From assembly GCA_023460035.1 (NCBI GenBank), contig JAEWRN010000018.1, positions 72,490 to 136,489 of the forward strand: a stretch of 64,000 nt of DNA. The letters run 5' to 3'. Positions within the stretch are counted from its first letter, which is position 1, and each line of letters begins with the position of its first letter. The translations under genes and the position numbers were made by a program. Shown piece by piece: positions 1-7,822 of the stretch. Under the pieces are notes generated by a model. It did not search any database. It saw nothing but the letters and a program-made list of their open reading frames with translations, and was not told the DNA's origin. This DNA is from Bacillota bacterium. Lineage in GTDB: Bacteria; Bacillota; Clostridia; Oscillospirales; Ruminococcaceae.

Positions 1-723
1 CGGGTAGAAAATAACCTGGACGGGCTGCAGCCCACCGGCAGCAGTGCGCTCGGGCCGGTGAACTTTATCGCCTCCGGTGGCGGGTATGTGGCGTTTGTGC
101 CGGTGGCATATAACCGCGAAACGGGCGACTATACCATAGAGGTACAGTGCGGCGATGCGTCGTTTAGCCTGCCGGTGAGCGTGGAGTATAAACCGTACAC
201 CAAAAAAGAATTTGCCTCAGCAGAGGAATTGCCGGACGCGATGCCGGAGACTGCGGCGGGTACGGCGCAGTACCGCGACGCCATTTGGCCGCTGTATGAC
301 ACCCAGCGCCCCACCCAGCTGTGGCAGGGCATCTTTCAAAAGCCGGTAGACGGGCTTATCCGGTATGAATACGGTATGGGCAGCCTGTTGCCGGGGGCCA
401 CGGTGTCGCAGCGCCACAGCGGTATTGATTACGCCGCAACGGCAAACGACACCCCCGTAGTGGCCCCGGCCAGCGGTGAAATTGTGTTCGCCGGCAACTT
501 GGCACTCACCGGCAACACGGTCGTCATCGAACATGGCGGCGGGGTAAAAAGCTATTTGTTCTTTTTGTCCAGCATTGCCGTCAGCGGCGGGCAAACGGTG
601 GAAAAAGGCGCGCAGATCGGCACGCTGAACACCGATAAGCCGCTGCACTATGAAATCCGCATTGGCAGCCAAAGCGTTGACCCTGCCCCCATTCTTGCGG
701 GCAGCAGCGCGTTGTACCGTTAA
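1..723 (+). CDS. M23 (LytM-like) domain protein, 3' part, probably catalytically dead
   Basis: The frame is open from base 1, so the true start lies outside the window; 240 residues are visible. The C-terminal half is a LytM/M23 fold of the kind that cuts peptidoglycan cross-links outside the cell. Counting from the GTG at 58, H120 and D124 form the HxxxD motif and H197 is the last histidine of the HxH motif, so the three zinc ligands remain. The two catalytic histidines do not: the YGHL position reads F169 and the first H of HxH is P195. The N-terminal half is beta-rich and unassigned. A regulatory or binding role, as in other degenerate LytM proteins, is an inference. The next gene starts 38 bases downstream and may be co-transcribed. 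Confidence 0.75.
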   Translation, partial: RVENNLDGLQPTGSSALGPVNFIASGGGYVAFVPVAYNRETGDYTIEVQCGDASFSLPVSVEYKPYTKKEFASAEELPDAMPETAAGTAQYRDAIWPLYDTQRPTQLWQGIFQKPVDGLIRYEYGMGSLLPGATVSQRHSGIDYAATANDTPVVAPASGEIVFAGNLALTGNTVVIEHGGGVKSYLFFLSSIAVSGGQTVEKGAQIGTLNTDKPLHYEIRIGSQSVDPAPILAGSSALYR

Positions 724-761
724 AAATAAAAAAGTGAATTTAGTTTTTGGGAGGCAAAGGC

Positions 762-1637
762 ATGAAAAAGATTGGGTTTATCGGCGTTGGTGTGATGGGC
801 AGCCCCATGGTATTAAATTTGATGAAAGCGGGCTTTGAGGTAACGGTGTACTCGCGCACCCGCGCAAAATGCGAAACCGTGCTGCAGGCGGGCGCCGTGT
901 GGGCGGCCAGCCCCGCGCAGTGCGCACAGGGGCAGGACGCGGTCATCACGATGGTGGGCTACCCCACGGATGTGCGGCAGGTGTATTTTGGCGAGGGCGG
1001 CATTTTTGAAAGCGTCAAACCGGGCCTGCTGCTGATTGACATGACGACCACCAGCCCGCGCCTTTCGCAGGAGATCGCAAAGCGCGCCGAAGAGGCGGGT
1101 GCGTTTGCGCTGGACGCCCCGGTGTCCGGCGGCGATGTGGGCGCGCAAAACGGCACGCTGGCCATTATGGTGGGCGGCGACAAAGCGGCGTTTGAACAGG
1201 CAAAACCCCTGTTTGAGGCCGTGGGCAAAAACATTGTGTACGAGGGCCCTGCCGGTGCCGGGCAGCACACGAAAATGGCAAACCAAATCGCCATTGCCGG
1301 TGCGGTGAGCGGCGTTTGTGAGGCCATTGCCTATGGCCGCGCCGAGGGGCTGGATTTGCAGACCATGCTGCAAACCATCAGCACTGGTGCCGCGGGCAGC
1401 TGGCAGATGGCAAACAACGGCCCGCGCATGCTGGCCGGCGATTTTGCCCCCGGCTTTTACATCAAGCACTACATTAAAGATATGAAGATTGCCCAAACCG
1501 AAGCAGATGCCGCGGGGGTGGAGCTTGGTATTTTGTCCGATGTATTGATGATGTATGAAGAACTGGCCGAAGAGGGCCTTGGTGACCTTGGCACCCAGGC
1601 ACTGCTGAAATATTACGAGCCCGACGACGTGGAATAA
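762..1637 (+). CDS. NAD(P)-dependent beta-hydroxyacid dehydrogenase (GarR/3-hydroxyisobutyrate dehydrogenase family)
   Basis: The 291-residue product begins with the Rossmann motif GFIGVGVMG and contains the family substrate signature DAPVSGGDVGA near residue 120 and the catalytic-lysine segment GAGQHTKMANQ near 170. The family oxidises or reduces short beta-hydroxyacids such as tartronate semialdehyde/glycerate or 3-hydroxyisobutyrate in the cytoplasm; the substrate cannot be told from sequence. The ATG at 762 is preferred over the upstream TTG at 747 because GGGAGG lies at the right distance before it and the Rossmann strand starts immediately. The length is typical (about 290). A strong terminator follows. 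Confidence 0.9.
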   Translation: MKKIGFIGVGVMGSPMVLNLMKAGFEVTVYSRTRAKCETVLQAGAVWAASPAQCAQGQDAVITMVGYPTDVRQVYFGEGGIFESVKPGLLLIDMTTTSPRLSQEIAKRAEEAGAFALDAPVSGGDVGAQNGTLAIMVGGDKAAFEQAKPLFEAVGKNIVYEGPAGAGQHTKMANQIAIAGAVSGVCEAIAYGRAEGLDLQTMLQTISTGAAGSWQMANNGPRMLAGDFAPGFYIKHYIKDMKIAQTEADAAGVELGILSDVLMMYEELAEEGLGDLGTQALLKYYEPDDVE

Positions 1638-1672
1638 CCCCCGCCGGGTTTGCAGCTTATAGCTAAAACAGT

Positions 1673-1728
1673 AAAAAACAGCGCACTATGCGGGGGGAAA
1701 ATGCAACCCGTAAAGTGCGCTGTTTTTT
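1673..1728 (+). terminator. Intrinsic terminator after the dehydrogenase gene
   Basis: A perfect 15-base inverted repeat (1673-1687 with 1714-1728) encloses a 26-base loop and ends in a T run. Confidence 0.8.
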
Positions 1729-1828
1729 TGCAGGCAAAAGTGCGCTGAAAGCGGTAAATGGAATAGCCTGCCACTACAAAACGGAAACAAACTTGAACGG
1801 TGTACGATTTGTTGTTAAAATAATAATA

Positions 1829-1857
1829 TTGAAATGGTACCTTACCCACAGTATAAA
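1829..1857 (+). promoter_or_regulatory. SigmaA promoter of the DUF1538 / P-II operon
   Basis: TTGAAA at 1829 and TATAAA at 1852 are separated by 17 bases. It lies about 50 bases upstream of the TTG start. Confidence 0.65.
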
Positions 1858-1908
1858 AGGTGGGCGCAAAAGGTTGAATGCAAAGAAAGAGGGGAGTGCA
1901 TGGGGTAA

Positions 1909-3438
1909 TTGAATAAGATTTTAAAAGAGAAAATACGCGAGGCGTTATCCTCGGTATTGCCGATTACCGGTATTGTGCTGGTGCTCAGCATGACAGTGGC
2001 GCCGATGCCGCTGGGTACGCTGCTGCTGTTTTTAGCCGGGGCGGTGCTGCTGGTGGTGGGCATGGGCTTTTTTTCGCTGGGGGCGGATATTTCCATGATG
2101 CCGCTGGGCGAAGCCATGGGCACGCAGGTAGGCAGCATGCGCCGCTGGCAAATGGTGGCCGTGCTGAGCTTTTTGCTGGGGGCTGTTGTCACGGTGGCAG
2201 AGCCGGATTTGCAGGTGCTGGCAAAGCAGGTGCCCGCCATCCCGGACAGTGTGTTGATTTTTACCGTTGCCGCAGGGGTGGGCCTGTTTTTGGCGCTGGC
2301 CATGCTGCGCACCCGGTTTCACTGGCCGCTGGCGCGCCTGCTTTTGGTGTTTTACCCGGTGGTTTTTTTGCTGGCATTGTTTGCCCCGCCCGATTTTATT
2401 GCGGTGGCGTTTGATGCCGGCGGGGTGACCACCGGCCCGGTGACCGTGCCGTTTATCATGGCGCTTGGTGTGGGTATGGCGGCTGTTTTTGGGCATGACA
2501 GCAAGGAGGACAGCTTTGGGCTGGTGGCCCTATGCTCGGTAGGCCCTATTTTTATGGTGCTGCTGTTGGGTATCGTGTACCACCCGTCTGGGGCTGCCGC
2601 CAGTACCTTTGTGCCACAAGAGGTGTTTACCACGCAGGACGTTGCACGCCAGTTTGTGCAGCAGGCACCGCTGTTTTTGAAAGAGGTCGCGCTTGCACTG
2701 GCACCGGTGGTGGTGGCATTTATCGCATTTCAGCTGTATTGCCGCTGTATGCCGCGCCGCAAGCTGGTACAGGCAGGGGTGGGGGTGCTGTACACACTGG
2801 TGGGGCTGGTGTTGTTTCTCACTGGGGTCAACGTGGGCTTTATGCCTGCCGGGCAATATCTGGGCAGCGCGCTGGCTTCCTCCAATACCCCTTGGCTGTT
2901 ATTGCCGGTGGGCTTTGTGGTGGGCTGGTTTATTGTGACGGCAGAGCCCGCGGTGCACGTGCTGACCGCGCAGGTAGAAGAGGTGTCCGGCGGCGCAATC
3001 TCCCGCCGTGCTATGCTGCGCGGGCTTTCAATAGGGGTATCGGTCTCCGTTACGTTGGCTATGGTGCGGGTGCTGACCGGGCTTTCAATTTTTTGGTTTT
3101 TAATCCCCGGTTACCTGCTGGCGCTGGGGCTGTCGTTTTTTGTGCCGCCCATTTTTACCGGTATTGCGTTTGACTCCGGCGGGGTGGCAAGCGGGCCGAT
3201 GACGGCCACGTTTTTACTGCCGTTTGCCATGGGCGCCAGCGAAAGCCTTGGCGGCAATTTGCTGACCGACGCGTTTGGCGTGGTGGCAATGGTGGCCATG
3301 ACCCCGCTGGTGACCATTCAACTACTGGGCTTTGCCTTTGGCCGTAAGGCACAGGCTGAAAAACGCAGGGCAGCCGCGGCAGAGGATGAAATTATTGAAT
3401 ATGACTGTGGCTACGGCTGTGAGGAGGGGCAAGCATGA
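1909..3438 (+). CDS. DUF1538 family multi-pass membrane protein
   Basis: The 509-residue protein is almost wholly hydrophobic, with about twelve predicted membrane spans arranged as two related halves. Both halves carry the motif F(D/A)SGG-V-x-GP-(V/M)T (FDAGGVTTGPVT near residue 170, FDSGGVASGPMT near 425), which is the hallmark of a DUF1538 inverted or direct repeat. It is probably a transporter or channel, but the substrate is unknown to me. The start is TTG at 1909; an ATG at 1900 is followed at once by a stop. The stop overlaps the start of the next gene by ATGA, so the P-II protein is translationally coupled and may gate this membrane protein, as GlnK does AmtB (inference). Confidence 0.85.
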   Translation: MNKILKEKIREALSSVLPITGIVLVLSMTVAPMPLGTLLLFLAGAVLLVVGMGFFSLGADISMMPLGEAMGTQVGSMRRWQMVAVLSFLLGAVVTVAEPDLQVLAKQVPAIPDSVLIFTVAAGVGLFLALAMLRTRFHWPLARLLLVFYPVVFLLALFAPPDFIAVAFDAGGVTTGPVTVPFIMALGVGMAAVFGHDSKEDSFGLVALCSVGPIFMVLLLGIVYHPSGAAASTFVPQEVFTTQDVARQFVQQAPLFLKEVALALAPVVVAFIAFQLYCRCMPRRKLVQAGVGVLYTLVGLVLFLTGVNVGFMPAGQYLGSALASSNTPWLLLPVGFVVGWFIVTAEPAVHVLTAQVEEVSGGAISRRAMLRGLSIGVSVSVTLAMVRVLTGLSIFWFLIPGYLLALGLSFFVPPIFTGIAFDSGGVASGPMTATFLLPFAMGASESLGGNLLTDAFGVVAMVAMTPLVTIQLLGFAFGRKAQAEKRRAAAAEDEIIEYDCGYGCEEGQA

Positions 3439-4136
3439 CACAAAACCAAACGCAGCAGGGCGCAAAACTGCTGGTTGCCATTTTAGACAAAGGCCGTGCA
3501 TTGGGCGCGGCCGGCCTGTGCGGGCAGTGTATGCCACATACCATTTTGCCTGCCCGCGGCACGGCCAACAATGAACTGCTTGACTATTTGGGCCTTGCGC
3601 GCAACGCAAAAGAAGTACTGCTGGTGCTGCTTGCACCGGGTGCGGGCAGCACCGTGCTGCAAAGCATTGCGCAAAAGCTGGAGCTGCAGCGGCCGGGGCA
3701 TGGCATTGCGCTAACGGTGCCGCTGTCCGGTGTCAGCAGCCGTGCCATGCAGCTGGCACAGCAGGGGGCGGGTACCACAACGCAGACGGGAGGGCAAAAG
3801 AACATGAAAGAAAAACCGCATTACGATTTGGTGCTGGCAGTGGTAAACGAGGGCACGACCGACCTTGCCGTCGATGCCGCACACGCTGCAGGGGCACGCG
3901 GCGGCACCTTGCTGCACGGGCGCAGCACCGGCGATGCCACCGGCTTTTTGGGCGTTGCCCTGCCGCCGGAGCGAGAGGTTGTTGCCATTGTGGTGCAAAG
4001 CGGCCAGCGCCGTGCGGTGCTGGGGGCTATCAACCAGGCGGCGGGTCTTGCCAGCCCGGCACAGGGGCTGGTGTTTTCGGTACCGGTCGATGAGGTGGAG
4101 GGTCTGCACGAGCCATTGTTGCAGGCGGATACCTAA
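3435..4136 (+). CDS. Tandem P-II-like nitrogen regulator domain protein
   Basis: The 233-residue protein appears to contain two P-II (GlnB-like) ferredoxin folds, about residues 8-100 and 130-228, joined by a linker. The second half carries the GGTLLHGR(S)TG segment that corresponds to the nucleotide-binding GGTxxxGRGxG of P-II proteins; the first half is more degenerate. Canonical P-II proteins are about 112 residues and trimeric, so a double protein is unusual but is known beside DUF1538 genes. The T-loop tyrosine of GlnB is not evident. It overlaps the DUF1538 gene by four bases, which argues for joint function at the membrane. Confidence 0.75.
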   Translation: MTQNQTQQGAKLLVAILDKGRALGAAGLCGQCMPHTILPARGTANNELLDYLGLARNAKEVLLVLLAPGAGSTVLQSIAQKLELQRPGHGIALTVPLSGVSSRAMQLAQQGAGTTTQTGGQKNMKEKPHYDLVLAVVNEGTTDLAVDAAHAAGARGGTLLHGRSTGDATGFLGVALPPEREVVAIVVQSGQRRAVLGAINQAAGLASPAQGLVFSVPVDEVEGLHEPLLQADT

Positions 4137-4171
4137 TATAAAAAGCACACAGGATATAAAAAGTACACAGG
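4136..4171. repeat. Short tandem duplication
   Basis: Two 18-base copies, 4136-4153 and 4154-4171, differ by one base. They run from the stop codon of the P-II gene into the terminator stem, which suggests local slippage. Confidence 0.7.
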
Positions 4172-4200
4172 GCAGGGCGCTGCGGCGCCCTGCCCTGTGT
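4165..4200. terminator. Bidirectional terminator between P-II and murC genes
   Basis: A perfect 16-bp stem with a four-base loop lies between two convergent genes. A T-rich run follows on the plus side. Confidence 0.8.
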
Positions 4201-4227
4201 TGTTTGTTCCATTATTGAGGGGGCCCA

Positions 4228-5607
4228 TCAGGCGTTGGGTGCCACCATGCGCTCGGCCGCTTTATAAATGTCGCCGCAGCCCAGTGTGATTACAAGGTCG
4301 CCGGCCACCGCATTTTTTGCAATGTAATCCACAATGCCGTCAAAATCGGCAAACCACACACTGCCGGGTATCAGCGCCGCAAGGTCTGCGGTATAAATAT
4401 GGTAATCGTCGTTCGTTTCGCGGCTGCCCATAATTTCGCTCATCACCACATGGTCGGCAATTTGCAGCACCCGCGCAAAGTCTTGCAACAGCAGCTTGGT
4501 GCGCGAATAGGTGAACGGCTGAAACACCGCAATCACCCGCGCGAAGCCCATCTGCTTTGCCGCCGAAAGGGTGGCCTGCAGCTCGGTGGGGTGGTGGGCG
4601 TAATCGTCCGCCACCGTGGCACCGGATGCGGTGTGCCCCAAAATTTCAAACCGGCGGCCAGTACCGCTAAAGGCGGCCAGCCCTGCCGTAATCTGCTGTG
4701 CCGTGCAGCCCGCAAGAAAAGCGGCGGCAAACGCGGCCAGCGAGTTGAGCACGTTGTGGCGCCCCGGCACGGCCAGCGCCACGTCCGCCAGCTTTTCTGT
4801 GCCGTGCCAAACCTCATACCCGTAGAAAGCGGGGCGCAGCATGCGCACATTGGCGGCGCGCCAGTCACAATGGGCCCCCTCGCCAAAGGTCACTACCTCG
4901 CGATCCAGCCCGCGCAGGGTCTCCATGGTGTTTTCATCATCGCCGTTTGCAATCACGCGGCGGTGGGTCAGCCCCGCAAATTTGCGAAAGCTGGCCTTTA
5001 GGTTGTCCATCGTCTTAAAAAAGTCCAAATGGTCGGCGTCGATATTCAAAATGATACTGGTGTCGGGCGCCAGATGCAAAAACGTGTTCGAAAACTCACA
5101 GCTTTCCACCACAATATTTTCGCCGGTACCTGCCTTGCCATACCCGCCAATCAGCGGCAGCTTGCCGCCAATTACCGCGGCGGGGTCCTTGCCCGCCATT
5201 TCAAGTATCTGGGTAATCATGCCGGTCGTGGTGGTTTTGCCGTGGGTGCCCGCCACACAAATCGATTTTGCGTACAGCCGCTGCACATAGCCCAGCATCA
5301 CACTGCGCTCCACACAGGGGATGCCCAATTCTTTTGCCCGCGCAATTTCCGGGTTGCCGGGCAAAATGGCCGCGGTGTACACCAGCAAATCGGCACCGTC
5401 CACATTGCTGGCCGCGTGGGGGATCCGCACGTCAATGCCCATGGCGCGTTCGTACTCAATAATATGGCCCTCGTTGACATCACTGCCGGTAATCGTATAA
5501 CCCGCCGCCGCAAGAATCTGTACCAGCGGGTACATGCCGCTGCCCCCGATCCCCACGAAATGCAGCCGTTTTTTGCCTTTCAGCAGTTCGGTGTCAAAGT
5601 TATCCAC
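4228..5607 (-). CDS. murC: UDP-N-acetylmuramate--L-alanine ligase
   Basis: MurC adds L-alanine to UDP-MurNAc in cytoplasmic peptidoglycan precursor synthesis, using ATP. The 459-residue product has the N-terminal UDP-binding motif GIGGSGM near residue 20 and the ATP loop GTHGKTTTT near 120. It also has the Mur ligase central and C-terminal domains (DDYAHHPTE near 330), and its length fits the family. The GTG start at 5607 follows GGGGAG at a good distance. The leader contains a 7-bp hairpin (5635-5652) close to the predicted transcript 5' end, and a minus-strand TATAAT corresponds to 5659-5664. It is transcribed away from the gene at 5744. Confidence 0.97.
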   Translation of the reverse strand: MDNFDTELLKGKKRLHFVGIGGSGMYPLVQILAAAGYTITGSDVNEGHIIEYERAMGIDVRIPHAASNVDGADLLVYTAAILPGNPEIARAKELGIPCVERSVMLGYVQRLYAKSICVAGTHGKTTTTGMITQILEMAGKDPAAVIGGKLPLIGGYGKAGTGENIVVESCEFSNTFLHLAPDTSIILNIDADHLDFFKTMDNLKASFRKFAGLTHRRVIANGDDENTMETLRGLDREVVTFGEGAHCDWRAANVRMLRPAFYGYEVWHGTEKLADVALAVPGRHNVLNSLAAFAAAFLAGCTAQQITAGLAAFSGTGRRFEILGHTASGATVADDYAHHPTELQATLSAAKQMGFARVIAVFQPFTYSRTKLLLQDFARVLQIADHVVMSEIMGSRETNDDYHIYTADLAALIPGSVWFADFDGIVDYIAKNAVAGDLVITLGCGDIYKAAERMVAPNA

Positions 5608-5691
5608 AGTTGTCTCCCCGTTTCTATGCGCATTTGCCGGGCTGCCCCGGCAGCCTTTATTATAGTATGCCCCGCACTAAAAAGAAACACC

Positions 5692-5720
5692 TTTGCGCAA
5701 ATTTCAGTATTTGGTATAAT
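5692..5720 (+). promoter_or_regulatory. Extended -10 promoter of the 5744 operon
   Basis: TGGTATAAT ends at 5720 with the -10 hexamer at 5715-5720. A weak -35 (TTTGCG at 5692) has 17-base spacing. Confidence 0.7.
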
Positions 5721-5743
5721 GAGTAAAAAAGGGGGGCTGCGCC

Positions 5744-6472
5744 ATGGGGGAAGAACGCGAACAGCAGTTGCTGGCACTGCTGCACTGTGCGGCGGCGGGT
5801 ATGCCGACTGCCCGGCAAGAGCTGCGGCAGTACAGTGGCGCCCCCATTGCGGCACTGCCTGCACACGAGGTGCGCGACAATTTGCAAAAGGTGTTGCTGG
5901 GGCCGGACCCCGAGGCGGTGTTATTGCTTGCCGGTACGGGTGCCCTTTCTAACTTTGGGCTTGGTTGTGTGCGCTGGCCTCTGCCGCTTGCGCGCCTGCC
6001 GGCGCAAATGCTGCTGCGCTGGTGGGGGCTTTTGCTCGCCTGCGGGGCGCGCAGTGCACCGGTGATAGAGGCGTTTGGGTTTTCGGCGGGGTTTGGCAGC
6101 GACCTTGCGCGGCTGAACCGGCTGTATTTTGCGCCGGATGCGGCCACAGTGGCACAGCTAAAGCTGCAACTGCGCGAGCCGCTGCCGCAGGATGCGGGGG
6201 AGGTATTCGCCGCCTTTGCCGCGCTGGACGAGCGCTTTGCCCCGCGCCTTGCCCTGTATGAGGCCCTGCGCAAAAGCGGCGAAGCGTACACGCTGGAAAT
6301 GCTGGCTATCCGCCCGGCGTCCCTGCTGGCACTGGGTGTGCCCCAGCGCAAGGTGGCGCCGCTGCGCGAACTGCTGCTGGATGCCGTGCTGCGGGCCCCG
6401 CAGCTAAACCGGTACGACAGCCTTGCCGCACTTGCGCTGCAGCTGGCCCCGCTTGCCGGAGGTGGCAGGTGA
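5744..6472 (+). CDS. CCA-adding-enzyme-like protein lacking the nucleotidyltransferase head
   Basis: The 242-residue alpha-helical protein resembles only the neck, body and tail of class II tRNA nucleotidyltransferases. Residues 38-65 (EVRDNLQKVLLGPDPEAVLLL) match the RI..EL.KLL..P.....L segment. The end (LALGVPQRKVAPLRELLLDAVLRAPQLN) matches the tail helix motif LGxxPGxxxGxxLxxLxxxVxxxPxxN. The catalytic N-terminal domain with GG(x)VRD and DxD is absent, and nothing like it lies upstream. An RNA-binding or regulatory role is an inference. A G-rich ribosome site precedes the ATG. The stop overlaps the next gene by GTGA. Confidence 0.55.
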   Translation: MGEEREQQLLALLHCAAAGMPTARQELRQYSGAPIAALPAHEVRDNLQKVLLGPDPEAVLLLAGTGALSNFGLGCVRWPLPLARLPAQMLLRWWGLLLACGARSAPVIEAFGFSAGFGSDLARLNRLYFAPDAATVAQLKLQLREPLPQDAGEVFAAFAALDERFAPRLALYEALRKSGEAYTLEMLAIRPASLLALGVPQRKVAPLRELLLDAVLRAPQLNRYDSLAALALQLAPLAGGGR

Positions 6473-7668
6473 AGGTGCGCGCGGCAGGGCCGGTAGACAC
6501 CACCTATGTGGGTGTGCTGGACGGCGTGCGCACCTTGGGCGTGCTGGCAGTGGTGTGGTTTCACTTTTGGCAGCAAACCTGGCTGCACCCGGTGGTCAAA
6601 TTGCCGTTTACCGGCTGGCAGCTGGGTTTTGAGTGGCTGCCCCGCAGCGGGTATATTATGGTGGATTTATTGCTGGTGCTCAGCGGGTTTTGCCTGTTTT
6701 TGCCCATTGCCCGCCAAATGGCGCGGGGCGAAGCGGATGCCGGGCATTTTGATGTGCGGGCTTTTTACCGCCGCCGCGCCGCGCGCATTTTGCCCAGCTA
6801 TTATTTTTGTGTTTTGCTTATTTTATTTGCGGTGGTGCTGCCCACCTGGCCGTACACAAACGCGGCGGAATTTTGGCGCGACCTGCTTGCCAGTTTGACC
6901 ATGACCCAGACCTTTTTTGCCGAGACGTTCTTTTTTACCAAGTTTAATGTGGTGCTGTGGACCGTTTGCATTGAAGTGCAGTTTTACCTGCTGTTCCCGC
7001 TGCTTGCCCGTGCGTTTGCCCGCCGCCCGGTGGCCTCGGCCGCACTGATGACCGGTGTTTCTGCACTGGGGGCCGCTTTGCTGCTGGCCGGCGTGGGGGA
7101 TTTGCGCTTTTGGCTCAACCAGCTGCCGCTGCTGCTGTGCAATTATGCGGCGGGTATGCTGGGGGCGGTGGCGTTTGTGCGCCTTGCCGCAGTGGCGGGC
7201 GGCAAGCCGGCGGCTATGTGGGGCTTTTCAGCCCTTGCCATTGGCTGCATCTGGGCCATATTGCGCCTTGCACGGCTGCAGGCAGCGGCACAGGAGTTAC
7301 AAAGCAGCCAGCTGTTGCTGCGTTTCCCGCTCAGCGTATTATTTGGCTGCCTGCTGGTGGCACTGCCGCTTGCAGGCAAACCGCTGCGGGTGCTGTTCGA
7401 CAACAGGGTCATGCGCTTTTTGGCGGGTATTTCGTTCAATTTATACATCTGGCACCAGTACCTTGCAGTATTGCTGAAAAAGCTGCATCTGCCTGCGTGG
7501 AGCGGTGAAGTGCCGCCCAACCAAACCGGCGACATACAATGGCAGCACCGGTACGCATTGCTGATTTGGGCGGCGGCGTTTGCGGCGGCGCTGTTTGGCA
7601 CCTATGTCATCGAGCGGCCGTTTGCGCGGCTGCTGCGCCCAAAAGCACAGGGTACTGCGCGGCCCTAA
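6469..7668 (+). CDS. Acyltransferase 3 family membrane protein (OafA/YrhL type)
   Basis: This 399-residue integral membrane protein has about ten hydrophobic segments. Hallmarks are LDGVRTLGVLAVVWFH near residue 20, with the conserved histidine, RRRAARILPSYY near residue 100, and LWTVCIEVQFYLLFPLL near 165. Such enzymes move acyl groups onto extracellular sugars or peptidoglycan components; the acceptor is unknown. The GTG start overlaps the stop of the preceding gene, so the two are translationally coupled although no functional link is known. The length is typical of the stand-alone acyltransferase form without an SGNH domain. Confidence 0.88.
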   Translation: MKVRAAGPVDTTYVGVLDGVRTLGVLAVVWFHFWQQTWLHPVVKLPFTGWQLGFEWLPRSGYIMVDLLLVLSGFCLFLPIARQMARGEADAGHFDVRAFYRRRAARILPSYYFCVLLILFAVVLPTWPYTNAAEFWRDLLASLTMTQTFFAETFFFTKFNVVLWTVCIEVQFYLLFPLLARAFARRPVASAALMTGVSALGAALLLAGVGDLRFWLNQLPLLLCNYAAGMLGAVAFVRLAAVAGGKPAAMWGFSALAIGCIWAILRLARLQAAAQELQSSQLLLRFPLSVLFGCLLVALPLAGKPLRVLFDNRVMRFLAGISFNLYIWHQYLAVLLKKLHLPAWSGEVPPNQTGDIQWQHRYALLIWAAAFAAALFGTYVIERPFARLLRPKAQGTARP

Positions 7669-7688
7669 ACGCTGCTGTTTTGCGGCAC

Positions 7689-7718
7689 TTGCGCGAAACT
7701 TGGGGCAAATGGTATAAT
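7689..7718 (+). promoter_or_regulatory. Extended -10 promoter of the cmk operon
   Basis: TGGTATAAT (hexamer 7713-7718) is preceded by TTGCGC at 7689 with 18-base spacing. It lies 105 bases upstream of the first gene. Confidence 0.65.
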
Positions 7719-7822
7719 TAATTGTTTTATTGCCGCTGTTTTGGCGGGTTAAAAACTAAATTGACCGGTACCGGGGCACAGGCTGTGGCCCGGCCGTTCT
7801 TGTGTAAAGGGGGCGCCCACAA

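Noticed and set aside
5600..5608. Perfect DnaA-box-like TTATCCACA
   Set aside because: It overlaps the start of murC and is a single copy in a window of this size, so it is explained by chance and by the coding sequence; no other boxes or AT-rich unwinding region lie nearby.
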